From NCBI GenBank assembly GCA_017994935.1, contig JAGOJU010000010.1, positions 19,119 through 83,118 of the forward strand: a DNA stretch of 64,000 nucleotides. Reading direction: 5' to 3'. The notes beneath the pieces are model-generated. The model searched no databases. It saw nothing but the letters and a program-made list of their open reading frames with translations, and had not been told where the DNA came from. Below, piece after piece: positions 63,573-64,000 of this stretch. The stretch's first letter is position 1, and each line of letters begins with the position of its first letter. The stretch comes from Opitutaceae bacterium (GTDB lineage: Bacteria > Verrucomicrobiota > Verrucomicrobiia > Opitutales > Opitutaceae). The position numbers were made by a program, and so were the translations under genes.

Positions 63573-64000
63573 TTATTGTTTTGTTGAAGCGGCGGAAGAA
63601 TCCCCGCGGGAAATCAGTTTGGGCGAAATCGTCAAGCCAATGCGGCCACCGACGTCGCGATTCTCAATCCTCCACAGGAGGTGATCGATCACCTTTCGCA
63701 CGAGGAGCGGAAGGTTGATGTCGATCGCTGCCGGATGGTGGTCGAGATTGTGATAGATCATCGGGTTGTAGTTGCCGAGGATCGTGTCGAAGTCGCGCTC
63801 CGGATTTTTTCCGGCCTCACGCAACGCGCGGAAAAAGGCGCCGCAGAAATGATCCACCGGCAGATAGAGCCCGGTGGTTTTAGGTGCGGATGCCAGCAAA
63901 CGGCGGACGAGTTCGGCGCTTTCCGCATGGAGCGGCGTGAATTCCAGATAGCTCACCCCGGGATTCGACACTCCCATGATGGAGTGCAGCGTCATGCCGA
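63573..64000 (-). CDS. LacI-family transcriptional regulator, C-terminal part (truncated by window edge)
   Basis: The readable 141 residues match the C-terminal lobe of the LacI/PurR sugar-binding domain: TTGLYLPVDHFCGAFFRALREAGKNPERDFDTILGN, then HHPAAIDINLPLLVRKVIDHLLWRIENRD and IGLTISPKLISRG. The DNA-binding domain lies beyond the window. The gene precedes the receptor gene with only about 90 bases between, so it is the likely local regulator of the utilisation locus, released by an oligosaccharide or monosaccharide. Confidence 0.82.
   Translation of the reverse strand, partial: GMTLHSIMGVSNPGVSYLEFTPLHAESAELVRRLLASAPKTTGLYLPVDHFCGAFFRALREAGKNPERDFDTILGNYNPMIYHNLDHHPAAIDINLPLLVRKVIDHLLWRIENRDVGGRIGLTISPKLISRGDSSAASTKQ

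Overview
The window is about 64 kb of GC-rich, densely coded chromosomal DNA, most likely from a member of the Opitutaceae (Verrucomicrobiota). This rests on the combination of a TonB-dependent receptor with an N-terminal coiled coil, a four-helix-bundle/suffix-domain protein with DRTD-type simple-repeat linkers, GxGYxYP-family and heparinase II/III-like proteins, and few strong Shine-Dalgarno sites. No 16S rRNA is present, so the assignment is an inference. There is no prophage, transposase or CRISPR array. Long open frames antisense to real genes are frequent because of the base composition.

Left part (1-24 kb) is housekeeping and signalling: a truncated GH3-type acyl-adenylating enzyme, an RluA-type pseudouridine synthase overlapping a gamma carbonic anhydrase, tRNA-Leu(CAA), an Xaa-Pro aminopeptidase, a UspA protein, tRNA-Pro(GGG), an LCAT-like hydrolase, the four-helix-bundle protein, a CPA2 antiporter with two RCK_C domains, an Rnk-like factor, an FG-GAP protein, a Gfo/Idh/MocA oxidoreductase, a Dabb protein, a dicarboxylate symporter and an LhgO-type oxidase. 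Then come three leftward genes for GT41 (O-GlcNAc transferase/SPINDLY-like) glycosyltransferases.

Middle part (23-43 kb): an HDOD protein followed by two hybrid histidine kinases; the dnaG-rpoD pair; a DUF362-like secreted protein; an orphan nuoA; a fusion of a PTS EIIA domain to a diadenylate cyclase (c-di-AMP synthase) domain; rpmG (54 codons); an Mrp-type P-loop ATPase; a TolB-like propeller; accA; and an M20 peptidase.

Right part (41.8-64 kb) is one unidirectional leftward array that reads as a polysaccharide or glycosaminoglycan utilisation locus: LacI-type regulator (partial), TonB-dependent receptor, lipoprotein, S9 peptidase, a small secreted protein plus a GxGYxYP protein, two heparinase II/III-like proteins, a GH42-like glycosidase, a second small protein plus GxGYxYP pair, a sodium:solute symporter, an isochorismatase-family hydrolase and a DegT aminotransferase. 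The small-protein/GxGYxYP pair and the heparinase gene are each present twice, suggesting modular duplication. The array ends in a REP-like palindrome that provides the last codons of the aminotransferase and looks like its terminator.

The points most worth following up are the EIIA-diadenylate cyclase fusion (with a changed RHR motif), the duplicated GxGYxYP/heparinase locus, the GT41 trio with one divergent member, and the DRTD-repeat protein.
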